Assembly (NCBI RefSeq): GCF_010682065.1
Contig: NZ_JAAGWG010000037.1
Span: 1-38,932 of the forward strand
DNA from: Blastococcus saxobsidens
GTDB taxonomy: Bacteria > Actinomycetota > Actinomycetes > Mycobacteriales > Geodermatophilaceae
Length of the DNA stretch: 38,932 nt
Direction: 5' to 3'
Numbering within the stretch: position 1 is the stretch's first letter; each line of letters begins with the position of its first letter. The notes beneath the pieces were generated by a model. That model was given only the letters and a program-made list of their open reading frames with translations, was not told the origin of the DNA and ran no database searches. This document shows, in pieces, positions 38,387 through 38,932 of this stretch. Position numbers and translations under genes: made by a program.

Positions 38387-38932
38387 TTGACGGTGGACGT
38401 GCCGGGTTCGGTGCCTGGATCGGTGGTCGGTGTGGCCTTCCTGCTGCTCGCCATCCTCCCAGGGGCTGCGTTCACCTGGGCGCTGGAACGGCAAGCCGGC
38501 TCGTACGGTGTCTCGTTCGCCGACCGGACGCTGCGCTTCGTCGGGGTGTCGCTGGTCTTCCACGTCACGGCACTGCCCCTCGAGTACCTCGTCGCCTCGG
38601 CACTGCTCCCAGTGGGAGCGACGTTCGGGTGGGCGGAGATGTTCGTCGTCTGGCCGAGCCTGATTGTCCTGTTCGCCGTTCCGTACGCACTCGGAACGGT
38701 CCTCGGTGGCCTGTACCGGAGCCGGACCTCGAGAGACGAGCACTGGCGCTGGATCCGGAAGCGCCTGAGCCCGGCCGGTGAGGAGCGACTCCTGCGGATG
38801 GCTCTCGGGCACGACCCGGCGCCACGCGCCTGGGACCACCTCTTCGCCGACCGTTCAGTGGTGTCCACCAAGGTGGTGTGCGACGGCCCCGGTGACCAGC
38901 GGGCCGAGGACGTGAAGGCGGCCACCGCGTGA
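38387..38932 (+). CDS. DUF6338 family membrane protein, apparently C-terminally shortened
   Basis: 181 residues from TTG at 38387, or 179 from GTG at 38393; the start is uncertain as only a G-run serves as ribosome site. Three hydrophobic segments (about 15-33, 50-76 and 84-105) are followed by a cytoplasmic part with RMALGHDPAPRAWDHLFADR. The LPGAAFTWALERQAGSYGVSFADRTLRFVGVS opening and AWDHLF fit DUF6338. Members normally continue after AWD.LF with a strand-rich segment (WVR-type); here the sequence turns into STKVVCDGPGDQRAEDVKAATA and stops at the window end. Function unknown. Codon bias is milder than in the preceding genes. Confidence 0.65.
   Translation: MTVDVPGSVPGSVVGVAFLLLAILPGAAFTWALERQAGSYGVSFADRTLRFVGVSLVFHVTALPLEYLVASALLPVGATFGWAEMFVVWPSLIVLFAVPYALGTVLGGLYRSRTSRDEHWRWIRKRLSPAGEERLLRMALGHDPAPRAWDHLFADRSVVSTKVVCDGPGDQRAEDVKAATA

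Noticed and set aside
1..38932. CRISPR array, tRNA, rRNA, insertion sequence or prophage
   Set aside because: No regularly spaced direct repeats, no tRNA-like cloverleaf sequence, no transposase or integrase motifs and no phage structural genes were seen.

Overview
The window is high-GC DNA with frequent GTG starts, GC-rich third codon positions, very short intergenic gaps and 4-bp GTGA/ATGA overlaps. Family content (DUF222/13E12 HNH nuclease, single-chain acyl-CoA carboxylase, NlpC/P60 hydrolase behind a c-di-AMP riboswitch, NarL-type two-component pair, partner-switch proteins, many leaderless-looking starts) points to an actinobacterium. A bacteriophytochrome-PP2C protein and the general gene style suggest Geodermatophilaceae or a relative; that family call is inference, since no rRNA or marker gene is present. 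About forty genes can be supported. I saw no tRNA, rRNA, CRISPR array, insertion sequence or prophage.

Layout. 1-1103: an EcsC-family protein at the window edge. 1150-4625: a divergent NAD/ADP-ribose module, in which an ARPP-1 gene and an ADP-ribosylglycohydrolase/dual-specificity-phosphatase fusion lie on the minus strand opposite a NrtR-like Nudix-winged-helix regulator; between them is an AT-rich palindrome and overlapping divergent promoters. 4828-11309: an accessory-looking stretch with weaker codon bias in places. It holds an unrecognised basic repeat protein with a C-terminal cysteine cluster, a zinc-ribbon gene with two compensating frameshifts, a translationally coupled NERD-nuclease/helicase and DUF7662 pair, a TPR-like protein, a VapBC-type toxin-antitoxin pair and a DUF4253 protein. 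11420-15317: Nudix hydrolase, CocE/NonD hydrolase, a helix-hairpin-helix membrane protein, a PASTA protein and a tiny conserved-looking ORF. 15353-17145: repeated operator-like sequences, an ECF sigma factor and a diguanylate cyclase. 17155-19985: SMP-30 family protein, an HNH nuclease behind a LexA-like SOS box, and a secreted NlpC/P60 hydrolase. 20014-20150: c-di-AMP (ydaO-type) riboswitch serving the NlpC/P60 gene. 20489-29626: single-chain acyl-CoA carboxylase, peptidoglycan glycosyltransferase, HAD protein, a 48-residue basic protein with a long terminator hairpin, matrixin-like protease, DUF3048 lipoprotein, D-2-hydroxyacid dehydrogenase and a voltage-sensor-like membrane protein. 29623-33421: an ABC exporter facing a divergent histidine kinase/response regulator pair. 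33432-35123: VOC protein and threonine ammonia-lyase. 35177-38298: a partner-switch module made of an RsbW-like kinase with no canonical start codon, a STAS protein and a bacteriophytochrome whose output is a SpoIIE-type PP2C phosphatase. 38387-38932: DUF6338 protein that looks C-terminally shortened.

The most interesting systems are (i) the phytochrome-PP2C/STAS/RsbW cluster, which reads as a red/far-red-light input to sigma-factor control, (ii) the ARPP-1/ADP-ribosylglycohydrolase-phosphatase/NrtR-like module with its compact divergent control region, and (iii) the NERD-helicase/DUF7662 operon. A repeated TAGCGT hexamer 6-8 bases before start codons suggests widespread leaderless transcription here. 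All database-level statements come from motif recognition, not from searches.
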